A stretch of 64,000 nucleotides of DNA from positions 496,001 through 560,000 of the forward strand of contig JADKHX010000003.1 of the NCBI GenBank assembly GCA_016721505.1, given 5' to 3'. This stretch comes from Rhodocyclaceae bacterium. Its GTDB lineage: Bacteria; Pseudomonadota; Gammaproteobacteria; Burkholderiales; Rhodocyclaceae. Shown piece after piece: positions 8,195 through 17,613 of the stretch. The notes beneath the pieces were generated by a model that searched no databases, was not told the origin of the DNA, and saw only the letters and a program-made list of their open reading frames with translations. Both the position numbers and the translations under genes were made by a program. The number at the start of each line of letters is the position of its first letter. Position 1 is the stretch's first letter.

Positions 8195-11100
8195 GGGTTG
8201 GCCTTGACTTCGGCTTTGGTCTTACCGGCATCTTTGTCAAATTTGACAACTTTTGGATCAGTCCAGCTTCCAGATACCGCATATTCAAAAGACAGCACTT
8301 GTCCGACCGGATCTTTGAGCAACTTTTGCGACAGCCACAATGCCGCACCGGCAATCGGGTTCACTAACATCGCACCGACAGCCAGACTATCTCCCACCGC
8401 AGGCTGAACTTTGACTTTAAGATTTTGTGTTTCGTTAGCGAGGTTAACACTGCCACTGAGCAAAACGCGTGCTGAGGGGCCGCTAATTTCAAGATTGCCG
8501 GTGTCCAGCACGCCGCGTGCGACGACCACATCGCCTTCGATGCTATCGAAGGCAAATCCTTGACTGAAAATATCGCGAAAGTCGAGCGTGATTCGGCGCG
8601 GCAAAGATTGCAAACTCAAGATGCCGAGCAAACGCCCGACACCTGGTTCAAGCTGACGAAATTGCCCATCGTCCAAATTGACCTTGAATTTTCCGCTCAA
8701 TGTTGGATAGTCAAATGCCAAGGGCGAACCTTGCCAACTAAGCTGACCATTGATTTTCGCTGATCCTTTGCGCAGCGTTTCGCCGTAGCCGAATCGGTCG
8801 AGTAGTTTTTCCAAATTTTTTGCGTCGACATCGAATTCAAGCGAAGTGTTGACCGGCGCTACGCTCATAGCGATAAGTGGAGTTGAAGACAGGGCAGACG
8901 GTCGCCACAAGGCTGTGCCTTTGAGGGTCGCATCATCGTTATGCACATCAAATTTGCCACGCCACTCGCCGTTGGTGTTTTCGGCAATCAAGGCCAAGCT
9001 ACCTAACTCTTTATCTTTGAGTAGTAGCTTGCCGATAGTGACATCCAATGCAGGTATTTGGCTTGAAGCGTCATTGGCTCCCAAATCGCTTGCCGTGATC
9101 GGACTGGTGTTGCGGTTGGTGACTGCCGCTTCGGGCAAAGTAAAGACCGGAATTTTTCCGCTCAATTTGCCATTGCCACGGCTGTCCCAATCGAAATTGC
9201 CCGACACTTCGGTGGTCTTGATGGCAAAACGGGTGAGGGTATCGGCGCGAGTTCCGCTGAGGCGCAAATTGCCAAAGCGTTTGCCAAATACTTGCAGTTC
9301 TTCGGCGTGCACGTCGAACTGCAATGGCAACGCGGGTGTGTGTACAGCTTCGGGGCTGGCGGCCTTTTGCGGCGAGTTGGGTGTGGCAAACATCGGTCGC
9401 CAAAAATCCAAATCAACACGCGGCACATTGACTGCGACTTGGATTCCTCGTTCAGGTAGTTTGCCAGGCTGCGCGGGCAGTCCACCGGCCGCGACATTTA
9501 AAAGTCCGCGCGTGATGGTTGAACTCGTTGGATCGAGTCGGCGTAGCAACTGTAGCTGCGCGATTTTGCCAACGGTGAGTTCTAAGGTATCGGTTAAGCT
9601 TGACGCGGCTTCAGGCGTTGGCCTTGCCTTCGCACTGATTGCGCGGGCCGCCCGTAAATCCACGGGTGGAGGCACTTTCCGCTCAAAGCGAACTGGTATT
9701 GCCTCAAGCGCCGATTTGTTAAACGGCACCGGCAAACTAGACGAAAGCCCAACCAGGTTTGACGTGATGACGAGCTCAGGTACTTTGCGCTTGACGCGAA
9801 TGTTGCCCGTCCATTTGGCTGCGCCTGAGAGATGGTCGAACATGGGTAGCGGGTATTGCGCACGTAATCCAGCGACAGATATTTCACCGTTGGCATTGAC
9901 TTGCACATTGCCATCGCTACCGCTTTTGATTTCGGCGTTCATTGGTGCGCCGAGCAGATTGGCGTGCAGCCCTTTGGATTCCAAACTATTACTGGTGAAT
10001 TTGAGTTGGCCATTCAAATCGGTCAGCGGCGGTACATCGTCATCGACGATGAGGCGATTGCCAAAAAAGCGATAGCTACCTTCGACGCGCGCCGGCGCTT
10101 CGGTGCTCAATGGAATCACCAGTTTCAAATCCAGCTCGCCATTGCCCACGGCGCGCATGTCTTCGGTTGCTTTGTCTATGCTCTCAGCAACCGGGCTGGC
10201 ATCGATAAAGTGCAAAAACTCTGAAGTCGGACCGGAGGCTTTACCTTTGATGGTAAGTACTTGATCAAGCGCTTCGAGGTCAGGCAATTCAGCGGTCACG
10301 TCTTTGAGATTGGCGCCAAAAATTTGTCCGCTGGTGGCGCGGATACGCATCTTTTCGCCTTCAAACAAAAGCTCGCCGCTTAGCTTTTCTATGGCTGGCC
10401 AACCGGGGGCATAGTCGAGATTGCCACCGGCAAATTTCCCTTTGACGATGAAAGTGCCAGTTTTGCCGCCGCGATACGGATAGTCGGCAAGCTTGCCTTT
10501 CAAGCGCATCATCACGTCGCTGACCGTGCCACCGCTCAAGCTGTGCTGCAGCCATTTACGTGTATCGTCACCCACGCTATGCGGCAAATAGCGCCAAACC
10601 GAATCGGCTTTAGCGCGACTGAGCTTTACCGTTAAGTCAATCTCGCCAGCGGCATCGTTAGTTGCATGCCAGCGCCCACTGCCTTCGCCGCTTACATCTT
10701 GATTTGCAAAGTTAAGCTTGTCCAAAGTGATCGCCAAATCACGATGGCTGCTATCAGTGGCACGCCAGCTCGTCTGCGCGGCGAAGGCAGTGAGCTCGAT
10801 TCGTGGTTGGGGAAATACCTGCGGTAAATTGAGCGCCGCTTGTTGTCCGGCCAGCGTGAGCTGCCCGCCACGCTCATTACCGTTGATGCTGCCACTGATA
10901 CCGTCGAGTCCCGGTACCGCGCCTTGTGCATTGAGACGCAATTTCTCGAAGCGTCCAGCGACTTTCCAGTGCTGTAGATCTTTCGCTTCTCCCGTCCATT
11001 CCAGCGCTAGGTCATGCAGCAGTCCGCCAGGCGCATAGGCTGCCAATTGCGTGCGAACGGCATCATCAATCGGCAAATGTCCAGCTAGTCGTGCCAGCGC

Positions 11101-11562
11101 GTCAAGGTCTAGCCCGTTTGCAGTCATCGATCCGGTGGCTGGTTTCTTTCCTTGGCCAGCGACCCACGAAAAACTAACATCGGTCGGCGCGATGTTGATA
11201 CCGTCCGTGGTTGCTAGTTGCAATTTCTTGACGGTGATTGAAGTCCCTGTATTGGTGTGCCGACCGCCAAGCCGACCTTCGAGATGGGCTAGCTCAAGTT
11301 CAGCCAAATCCTTGCGCAAACGCACCCGCAAATTGTCGATCCGCACATCGGCCGTGGCCGATTCGACGCGCGCTTTGTCGATGCTCAGCCACAAGCGCAG
11401 TGCACCTTTGCCTTGCGGTAATTCCACCGGATAGTTAATCCACTTTTGCCAGATTGCCAAATCTGCGTAATCAAGCTCAAGATAGGTTTCGCCTTTCCAA
11501 GTGGCGATAGTGCTGAGCTCCTCGCCGCGAAAATCAGCACGCAAATCGATTCTTGATGCCAA
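8191..11562 (-). CDS. yhdP: YhdP, C-terminal part (frame-shifted from its N-terminus)
   Basis: This frame encodes about 1120 residues of a YhdP/TIGR02099 AsmA-like protein: long beta-rich repeats of the bridge-like lipid-transfer type. It ends with an AsmA-like C-terminal domain (LKVKVQPAVGDSLAVGAMLVNP and PVGQVLSFEYAVSGSW). YhdP is thought to move phospholipids between inner and outer membranes. The nominal TTG at 11562 is not a real start. The frame is open further upstream and joins the N-terminal fragment (11609-12298) if one T is removed from the T5 run (A5 on the plus strand) at 11622-11626. Read that way it continues FSLENDGSRHRLGLTAQPP, the expected family sequence. Without correction the gene is broken. 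Confidence 0.9.
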   Translation of the reverse strand: MASRIDLRADFRGEELSTIATWKGETYLELDYADLAIWQKWINYPVELPQGKGALRLWLSIDKARVESATADVRIDNLRVRLRKDLAELELAHLEGRLGGRHTNTGTSITVKKLQLATTDGINIAPTDVSFSWVAGQGKKPATGSMTANGLDLDALARLAGHLPIDDAVRTQLAAYAPGGLLHDLALEWTGEAKDLQHWKVAGRFEKLRLNAQGAVPGLDGISGSINGNERGGQLTLAGQQAALNLPQVFPQPRIELTAFAAQTSWRATDSSHRDLAITLDKLNFANQDVSGEGSGRWHATNDAAGEIDLTVKLSRAKADSVWRYLPHSVGDDTRKWLQHSLSGGTVSDVMMRLKGKLADYPYRGGKTGTFIVKGKFAGGNLDYAPGWPAIEKLSGELLFEGEKMRIRATSGQIFGANLKDVTAELPDLEALDQVLTIKGKASGPTSEFLHFIDASPVAESIDKATEDMRAVGNGELDLKLVIPLSTEAPARVEGSYRFFGNRLIVDDDVPPLTDLNGQLKFTSNSLESKGLHANLLGAPMNAEIKSGSDGNVQVNANGEISVAGLRAQYPLPMFDHLSGAAKWTGNIRVKRKVPELVITSNLVGLSSSLPVPFNKSALEAIPVRFERKVPPPVDLRAARAISAKARPTPEAASSLTDTLELTVGKIAQLQLLRRLDPTSSTITRGLLNVAAGGLPAQPGKLPERGIQVAVNVPRVDLDFWRPMFATPNSPQKAASPEAVHTPALPLQFDVHAEELQVFGKRFGNLRLSGTRADTLTRFAIKTTEVSGNFDWDSRGNGKLSGKIPVFTLPEAAVTNRNTSPITASDLGANDASSQIPALDVTIGKLLLKDKELGSLALIAENTNGEWRGKFDVHNDDATLKGTALWRPSALSSTPLIAMSVAPVNTSLEFDVDAKNLEKLLDRFGYGETLRKGSAKINGQLSWQGSPLAFDYPTLSGKFKVNLDDGQFRQLEPGVGRLLGILSLQSLPRRITLDFRDIFSQGFAFDSIEGDVVVARGVLDTGNLEISGPSARVLLSGSVNLANETQNLKVKVQPAVGDSLAVGAMLVNPIAGAALWLSQKLLKDPVGQVLSFEYAVSGSWTDPKVVKFDKDAGKTKAEVKANP

Positions 11563-11608
11563 TGCCAGAGGCGGTTGTGCGGTGAGACCTAGACGATGTC
11601 GACTGCCG

Positions 11609-12298
11609 TCATTTTCTAGTGAAAAATTTAAGCTGCTTTAGTTCTAACGGCGGCGCTTGGCGAGATTCGTCTATCCACGTGATGCTCGCATCACGGATGA
11701 CTATCTTGTGCTGGGCAAGCAACCAATCAGATGCGGCATCGCCTTCTGGCGAGGCATCAACTTGACGGCGTGTGGTCAGCACCAACTCGTGAGTTTGTTC
11801 TTCTGTTACTTGTGCGGCAGCGTCATCTACACCCACGCCCGCGATCGAAATTTTTCCATTGACATCGCGGCGTACCACCAGCGATGGGCCGAGAATTTCC
11901 AATCGTGCCAAGCGCATTTGCATGGTCAGCAGAGAATCCCACGCCAACTCGGCTTCGACCGTATCTAACTGCAGCGCAGCGCGGCCTTTGACGTCCTTTA
12001 TCTCCAAGCCATGCAGGGTCAGCGCCGGATGCCAGCCAACCCAGTAGGCATCGATATGCCGAATCTTTACGTCGCGATGCAGCGCCTCACCCAAGCTTTG
12101 TTCGATGTCCGATCGATAGTTTTCAATTTGCGGTAGTACGCCCAAGCGCAAAACCAATATCAGAAGCGCGAACAGAAAATAGATAATCGTCAGCACAATT
12201 GCCAGCGCGTGAATGCCAGCCATCCACCATGTCCTCGGCTGCGCCGGATGGCGATCAAAAATATGTAATAGACGAGAGAAAAAACCAGATGAGGGCAT
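11609..12298 (-). CDS. yhdP: YhdP, N-terminal part (frame-shifted)
   Basis: The predicted fragment has 229 residues. It has one transmembrane helix (about residues 27-50: IHALAIVLTIIYFLFALLIL) and the start of the AsmA/DUF3971 domain (HRDVKIRHIDAYWVGWHPALTLHGLEI). The frame ends at TGA just after LELKQLKFFTRK, whereas the family continues LKQLKFSLEN in the next frame (see the C-terminal part). The corrected protein would be about 1365 residues, close to betaproteobacterial YhdP lengths. A dispersed-repeat copy at 11767-11789 encodes the ELVLTTRR stretch. It is divergent from glnE. Confidence 0.88.
   Translation of the reverse strand: MPSSGFFSRLLHIFDRHPAQPRTWWMAGIHALAIVLTIIYFLFALLILVLRLGVLPQIENYRSDIEQSLGEALHRDVKIRHIDAYWVGWHPALTLHGLEIKDVKGRAALQLDTVEAELAWDSLLTMQMRLARLEILGPSLVVRRDVNGKISIAGVGVDDAAAQVTEEQTHELVLTTRRQVDASPEGDAASDWLLAQHKIVIRDASITWIDESRQAPPLELKQLKFFTRK
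11767..11789 (+). repeat. Dispersed 24-base repeat, copy inside yhdP
   Basis: Plus-strand GGCGTGTGG then TCAGCACCAACTCG. In the yhdP strand it is translated ELVLTTRR, a third reading frame compared with the cysS/truA and fimV copies. It lies in a linker before SDWLLAQHKIVIRD. Confidence 0.65.
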
Positions 12299-12406
12299 GA
12301 GGTCGGGTGCGGCGCGGACTACAATTATTCATGGATGCCGTCTCGGTGCAGGAGTGTTTTTACCCCACCGTGTTGGCCGCCGAAACAGACCCCCAAATTC
12401 TATCCG

Positions 12407-15112
12407 ATGCCCCTACTTGACGACATACTTGGCCAATCGCGTTTCTTAGCAAGATTGAGTCACCGGCGGCCTGAATTGGCCGCTGTAATGCTGGACAAGC
12501 TGCATGATCCCGTGACAGCAACCGAAATCGCGCAGTACTTGAGCGAACAAGTGCTCACCGACACCAGTCTCAAATCAGGCTTGCGACAATTGAAACAAAC
12601 GGTAATAAGCCGTGTCGCGTCGCGTGATTTAGCCGGACTAGCATCGCTGATGGAGGTCACCGAAGCCATGACCGTGCTGGCAGAATTCACCTTGGCCAGC
12701 GCCCAGCGTGTGCTGATGGCGACGCTCGTGGAGCGCTACGGCGTGCCACGCAGCGCGACTGGTGTGGCGCAAGAAATGATGGTAGTCGGAATGGGCAAAC
12801 TCGGCGGCCGCGAGCTTAACGTGTCATCGGATATTGATTTAATTTTTGTCTACGCCGAAGACGGTGAAACTTGCACCGAAAATGATCAGCAACGGAGTAT
12901 TTCCAACAGCGAATTTTTTACTCGCTTGGGGCGTGGGCTCATCAATGCGATTGCCGAGATTACTGAAGATGGGCAAGTGTTTCGCGTCGACATGCGCTTG
13001 CGCCCTAACGGAGATTCAGGGCCACTGGTTTGTTCGCTCGACATGCTGGAAAATTATTTCGTCGCCCAAGGGCGGGAATGGGAGCGATACGCATGGATTA
13101 AGGCGCGGGCTTTGTCGCCTAGCAAGGAAGTGCAAGATTCGCTCGATGTGGTGCGCCGTCCGTTTGTATTTCGCAAATATCTCGACTTCGGTGCGATTAA
13201 CGCAATGCGCGATTTGCATGCGCAAATACGCCGCGAAGTGGCGAAAAAAGACATGGTCGACAATGTCAAACTCGGCCCTGGCGGTATTCGCGAGATTGAA
13301 TTTATCGCACAAGTATTTCAATTGATACGGGGTGGGCGCGAACGTAGCCTGCAAATTAAACCCACGGTAGCGGTGCTGCGCTTGCTCGGCGAGCAAGGAA
13401 TTTTCCCATCGGCTAATGTCGATGAATTGATTCACGCCTACGAATTTTTGCGTCGTCTGGAGCATCGTTTGCAATATCTCGACGATGCGCAAACGCACAA
13501 CTTGCCGGATGCGGAAGGCGACCGTCACATTGTCGCAAACGCGATGGGCTTCGCTTCATTTGCCGCATTGGCAACTGAGCTGGACGACCACCGCGCCAAC
13601 GTCTCAAAGCACTTTAATGCGGTGTTCGCCGCGCCTGATGCCGGCGCGCATAGTTTGCAAAATCTTTGGCACGATGCGGGCGCGGATAAAAGTGGCGAAG
13701 CGTTTTCGCGCTTGGGTTATCGCGACCCGCAAACCGCTATCCAACGCATTGCTGCCATGCATAGCGGTGCGCGTTACCAACAAATGGGCAATGACATCAA
13801 AGCCAGATTTGATGTTTTGGTGCCACGGCTGATTCACGCCGCCGCGCAATTGCCAAACCCCGACGCAACATTGATACGCAGCTTGGATTTGCTCGAAGCG
13901 ATTTCGCGCCGTGCTGCCTATTTGGCATTGCTGCAACAATATCCGCAGGCTCTGGAAAAACTCGCCGCATTGGTCAGTAGCTCCAAGTGGGCAGCAGATT
14001 ATTTGCAGCAACATCCGATTTTGCTTGATGAATTGCTCGATCAGCGTTTGCATACAAACGCCTTAGAGCATGGCGCGTTGATGGCTGAACTGAATGAAAA
14101 GCTCGACGATGCTGCGCCGGATATTGAGCGGCAAATGGACGTGATGCGAGAAGCGCATCACGCGCAAACTTTCCGTTTACTGGTGCAAGATTTAGCGGGA
14201 AGTTTGACCGTGGAAACACTTGCCGATGAACTCTCGGGACTGGCAGATAAATTTTTGGGTATTGCGCTGCAGCGCGTATGGCGACAATTGCCGACGCGAA
14301 ATAGCGAATCGCCAAAATTTGCCATCATTGCTTACGGCAAGCTGGGCGGCAAGGAATTAAGTTACGCTTCTGATCTTGATTTGGTTTTTTTGTATGACGA
14401 CACCGGCAGCGAAGCCAGTGAGATTTATTCACGATTGGGCACCCGCTTGAACACCTGGTTGTCGGCAAAAACTTCGGCCGGACAGTTGTTCGATACGGAT
14501 CTTCGGCTAAGACCTAATGGTGAATCCGGTTTGATGGTCAGTTCGCTAGATGCGTTTCGCCGGTATCAGCTTGAGTCTGCGTGGGTGTGGGAACATCAAG
14601 CGCTGACCCGTGCGCGATTCTCGGCAGGTGATGTGGAAGTTGGCGCGGCGTTTGAGCGGATACGAATAGAAGTTTTGTCGCAGGCACGCGATTTGTCAGT
14701 GCTGAAGAAAGAAGTCTTGGCGATGCGCGACAAAATGTTCGATGCACATGGAACACGCCATCGCGTGGGCGTGGCGAGCGAAGAAATCACGGCGGAATTT
14801 GATTTGAAACATGATCGTGGTGGCTTGGTCGATGTCGAATTCATTGTGCAATATTTGGTGCTCGGCTACGCGCACATCCATCCTGCATTGACAGAAAATC
14901 TAGGTAACATCGCACTGCTTAAAATCGCTGCCGAACTCAATCTGGTTCCCTCTGGCTTGAGTGACGATGTCCGCAACGCCTATCGAGATTTTCGCCGTAT
15001 GCAACACCAATTGCGCTTGAATGACGCCTCGCTGCGCGTGACTATGTCGGATGTGGTTTCCCGAGTGGCTGCCGTGTGTGATTTGTGGGCGCTGGTGTTT
15101 GCGCCTGAATAA
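12407..15112 (+). CDS. glnE: Glutamine synthetase adenylyltransferase / deadenylase
   Basis: The predicted protein has about 901 residues from ATG 12407 (MPLLDDILGQSRFLARL), which fits the family N-terminus (SRFLxRLxxxRPEL); an ATG at 12335 would add 24. Two nucleotidyltransferase cores are visible: GMGKLGGRELNVSSDIDLIFVY (deadenylase half) and AYGKLGGKELSYASDLDLVFLYD (adenylylase half), with the GlnD/PII-UTase linker between. It switches glutamine synthetase activity by AMP addition or removal under PII control. It is divergent from yhdP. A 29-codon frame starting at 12331 overlaps the start region but is probably not meaningful. Confidence 0.96.
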   Translation: MPLLDDILGQSRFLARLSHRRPELAAVMLDKLHDPVTATEIAQYLSEQVLTDTSLKSGLRQLKQTVISRVASRDLAGLASLMEVTEAMTVLAEFTLASAQRVLMATLVERYGVPRSATGVAQEMMVVGMGKLGGRELNVSSDIDLIFVYAEDGETCTENDQQRSISNSEFFTRLGRGLINAIAEITEDGQVFRVDMRLRPNGDSGPLVCSLDMLENYFVAQGREWERYAWIKARALSPSKEVQDSLDVVRRPFVFRKYLDFGAINAMRDLHAQIRREVAKKDMVDNVKLGPGGIREIEFIAQVFQLIRGGRERSLQIKPTVAVLRLLGEQGIFPSANVDELIHAYEFLRRLEHRLQYLDDAQTHNLPDAEGDRHIVANAMGFASFAALATELDDHRANVSKHFNAVFAAPDAGAHSLQNLWHDAGADKSGEAFSRLGYRDPQTAIQRIAAMHSGARYQQMGNDIKARFDVLVPRLIHAAAQLPNPDATLIRSLDLLEAISRRAAYLALLQQYPQALEKLAALVSSSKWAADYLQQHPILLDELLDQRLHTNALEHGALMAELNEKLDDAAPDIERQMDVMREAHHAQTFRLLVQDLAGSLTVETLADELSGLADKFLGIALQRVWRQLPTRNSESPKFAIIAYGKLGGKELSYASDLDLVFLYDDTGSEASEIYSRLGTRLNTWLSAKTSAGQLFDTDLRLRPNGESGLMVSSLDAFRRYQLESAWVWEHQALTRARFSAGDVEVGAAFERIRIEVLSQARDLSVLKKEVLAMRDKMFDAHGTRHRVGVASEEITAEFDLKHDRGGLVDVEFIVQYLVLGYAHIHPALTENLGNIALLKIAAELNLVPSGLSDDVRNAYRDFRRMQHQLRLNDASLRVTMSDVVSRVAAVCDLWALVFAPE

Positions 15113-15132
15113 GTTTTTTTCGGAGATTTGCC

Positions 15133-16371
15133 ATGCCTGTTAACTATTCCACGCCAGCACCAGAGGCACTTTTCCCGGTTGCCGGTGTTCGACTCGGCAC
15201 CGCTGCGGCGGGCATCCGCAAGGCGAATCGCCGTGATTTAACCTTAATATCACTCGCGCCCGGCAGTCGTGCTGCCGGCGTGTTTACCCAAAATCGTTTT
15301 TGTGCCGCGCCAGTGCAAGTGTGCCAACGACATCTTGCTATTGATAGTGACATGCGCGCTTTGGTAATCAATACGGGCATCGCCAATGCGGCGACCGGTG
15401 ATATCGGCTTGCAGGCAGCGATTAGCACCTGCGGCGCCGTGGCGGAATTGTTGGGTTGTGAAGACAGACAAGTCCTGCCATTTTCAACTGGCGTGATTCT
15501 GGAACACTTGCCGGTTGACCGATTGATCGCTGGCCTGCCGGCAGCAAAGTTGGATTTGCGCGCGGACGGTTGGCACGCTGCAGCACACGCCATCATGACC
15601 ACCGATACGGTAGCCAAAGCCGCGTCTCGCCGCATTGCGATTGGCGACAAGACAGTCACTGTGACCGGTATGTCCAAAGGCGCGGGCATGATTCGCCCAA
15701 ACATGGCGACCATGCTCGGCTTTGTCGCCACTGATGCAGGCATTCCTTCCAATATGTTGCAGCAACTCGCCAAGGATGCAGCCGATGTTTCCTTCAACTG
15801 CATCACAGTGGACGGCGACACATCGACCAATGATTCGTTTGTGGTGGTGGCAACCGGCGCAAGTGGCGTGCACATCGATGCGGAAAATTCACCGCATTGG
15901 CCTGCGCTTCGCGACGCCGTGATTGCCGTTGCGCAAGAACTCGCGCAAGCCATTGTGCGCGACGGCGAAGGCGCGACCAAATTTATCACCGTGTCAGTTG
16001 GTGCTGGCCACACGCCGTCAGAGTCCCGCGCCGTTGCCTACGCGATCGCGCATTCGCCCCTGGTTAAGACCGCGTTCTTTGCTTCCGACCCCAACCTTGG
16101 TCGGATTCTTGCCGCGATTGGTTATGCGGGAATCGCTGATTTGGATGCCGAAAAAGTCCGCGTCTGGCTAGGTAGTGCGGGCGAAGAAGTGCTGGTTGCC
16201 GAAGGCGGCGGCCGTGCCGCAAGTTATATCGAAGCGGCGGGCGCGCGCATCATGCAAGAAGCTGAAATTACCGTCCGCGTCGATCTGGGTCGCGGCACTG
16301 CCAACGCGAAAGTTTGGACCTGTGATTTTTCTTACGACTACGTAAAAATCAACGCCGACTACCGCTCTTGA
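15133..16371 (+). CDS. argJ: Bifunctional glutamate N-acetyltransferase / N-acetylglutamate synthase
   Basis: The predicted protein has 412 residues. CGGAG lies 9 bases before the ATG. The ArgJ autocleavage site is present: GMIRPNMATMLGF, with T193 as the predicted N-terminal nucleophile of the beta chain. It transfers acetyl from N-acetylornithine to glutamate in the cyclic arginine pathway; many versions also use acetyl-CoA. It is close behind glnE (20 bases), so a shared transcript is possible. Confidence 0.97.
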   Translation: MPVNYSTPAPEALFPVAGVRLGTAAAGIRKANRRDLTLISLAPGSRAAGVFTQNRFCAAPVQVCQRHLAIDSDMRALVINTGIANAATGDIGLQAAISTCGAVAELLGCEDRQVLPFSTGVILEHLPVDRLIAGLPAAKLDLRADGWHAAAHAIMTTDTVAKAASRRIAIGDKTVTVTGMSKGAGMIRPNMATMLGFVATDAGIPSNMLQQLAKDAADVSFNCITVDGDTSTNDSFVVVATGASGVHIDAENSPHWPALRDAVIAVAQELAQAIVRDGEGATKFITVSVGAGHTPSESRAVAYAIAHSPLVKTAFFASDPNLGRILAAIGYAGIADLDAEKVRVWLGSAGEEVLVAEGGGRAASYIEAAGARIMQEAEITVRVDLGRGTANAKVWTCDFSYDYVKINADYRS

Positions 16372-16403
16372 ACGATAGCCGGAGATTTATCCAAGCGCTG
16401 GAT

Positions 16404-17420
16404 TTACTGCCAACCGGCGCGATCGAAAACTTTCTGCGCGCTCACTGAATTGTTCGCCAGCGTTGCCACGGCAACAGTATCGGCTTTGAATTTCCCCATC
16501 GCTTCGAGCGCAGGATTCTTGACGACGATGCCCGGCACGACTGGCCATTCGTTGTTGCCGTCGGCAAAGTAGCGCTGCGCATCGTCGCTGGCGAGATATT
16601 CGAGAAACATCACGGCAGCCGCTTTGTTCGGTGCATTTACCAACATGCCCGCGCCCGAAACATTGATATGTGTGCCATAGCTGGCTTGATTAGGCCAAAT
16701 GATGTTGACGCGTTCCATCAACTTTTTATCCTCGGCTTTATCCGAGCGCAACAGGCGCGCGACGTAATAGCTGTTGGAAATCGTTACGCCACATTCGCCC
16801 GCGCCGACCGCCTTGATTTGATCGGTGTCGCCACCTTTTGGCGTACGCGCAAAATTCGCCACCACGCCGCGCGCCCAGGCTTCACTTTTGGCTTCACCCA
16901 TGTGATCAATCAGCGAGGACATCAAGGAAATGTTGTAAGGGTGTGAGCCGGAGCGCACGCAAATTTTGCCTTTGAGTTTCGGATCGGCCAGCGCTTCGTA
17001 GGTCTGCACATCGCTAACCGGCACATCTTTGCTGGCTATGATTAAGCGCGCACGGGTCGAGAACGCAAACCAATTGGCACTGCGCAGATGCGCGGGGATG
17101 CGTGTTTCGAGTACTTTGGATTGCACCGGCGCAAACAAACCCATAGCGTCGGCTTTGGCTAGGCGCGCTGCGTCAACCGTAATCAGCAAATCGGCAGGAC
17201 TGTTGGCGCCTTCATTGCGAATGCGCTCTAGCAACTCATCTTCCTTGCCTTCTATGCGATTGATTTTGATGCCGGTCTTTTGGGTGAAGTTGCTGTACAG
17301 CGCCTCGTCAGTTTGGTAGTGACGCGCCGAGTAGAGATTGAGCACTTTTTCTTGCGCGTGGATTGGTGCGGCAAGCAAGGCGATGGTAGAAATTAGCGCG
17401 AATGTGGTGATAGTTTTCAT
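16404..17420 (-). CDS. Fe(III) ABC transporter substrate-binding protein
   Basis: The predicted protein has 338 residues with a signal peptide (TFALISTIALLAAPIHAQ). EKVLNLYSARHYQTDEALYSNFTQKTGIKINRIEG is the start of the FbpA/AfuA/FutA ferric-binding fold, and ISNSYYVARLL supplies the paired tyrosines that bind iron. It captures periplasmic Fe(III) for an FbpBC-type importer. Neither permease nor ATPase gene is beside it: argJ converges downstream and an NlpC/P60 gene lies upstream. A Fur-box-like palindrome is centred about 70 bases before the start. Confidence 0.92.
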   Translation of the reverse strand: MKTITTFALISTIALLAAPIHAQEKVLNLYSARHYQTDEALYSNFTQKTGIKINRIEGKEDELLERIRNEGANSPADLLITVDAARLAKADAMGLFAPVQSKVLETRIPAHLRSANWFAFSTRARLIIASKDVPVSDVQTYEALADPKLKGKICVRSGSHPYNISLMSSLIDHMGEAKSEAWARGVVANFARTPKGGDTDQIKAVGAGECGVTISNSYYVARLLRSDKAEDKKLMERVNIIWPNQASYGTHINVSGAGMLVNAPNKAAAVMFLEYLASDDAQRYFADGNNEWPVVPGIVVKNPALEAMGKFKADTVAVATLANNSVSAQKVFDRAGWQ

Positions 17421-17484
17421 GAGCTTCCTTGTCCCAATGGGTGAGCAAAGTTATGATTAAAGCGAGCAACTTCGTTCATTGTAT

Positions 17485-17499
17485 TGAGAACTATTCGCA
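17485..17499 (-). promoter_or_regulatory. Candidate Fur box upstream of the iron-binding protein
   Basis: TGAGAAC T ATTCGCA is a 7-1-7 palindrome with 6 of 7 bases per arm matching TGAGAAT/ATTCTCA. It lies 65-79 bases upstream of the substrate-binding protein start. Position and function of the gene support it; binding is not shown. Confidence 0.6.
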
Positions 17500-17613
17500 T
17501 TTGCAAGTAAATTGAACAAGCGCTAGGCTGTGTCGGAGTCGGTGCAACCAAATTGTTGGAATTGGACTGGCAGGCAACGCGGTCATTGTGACGCCGCGCC
17601 ATGGAAGTACGAC

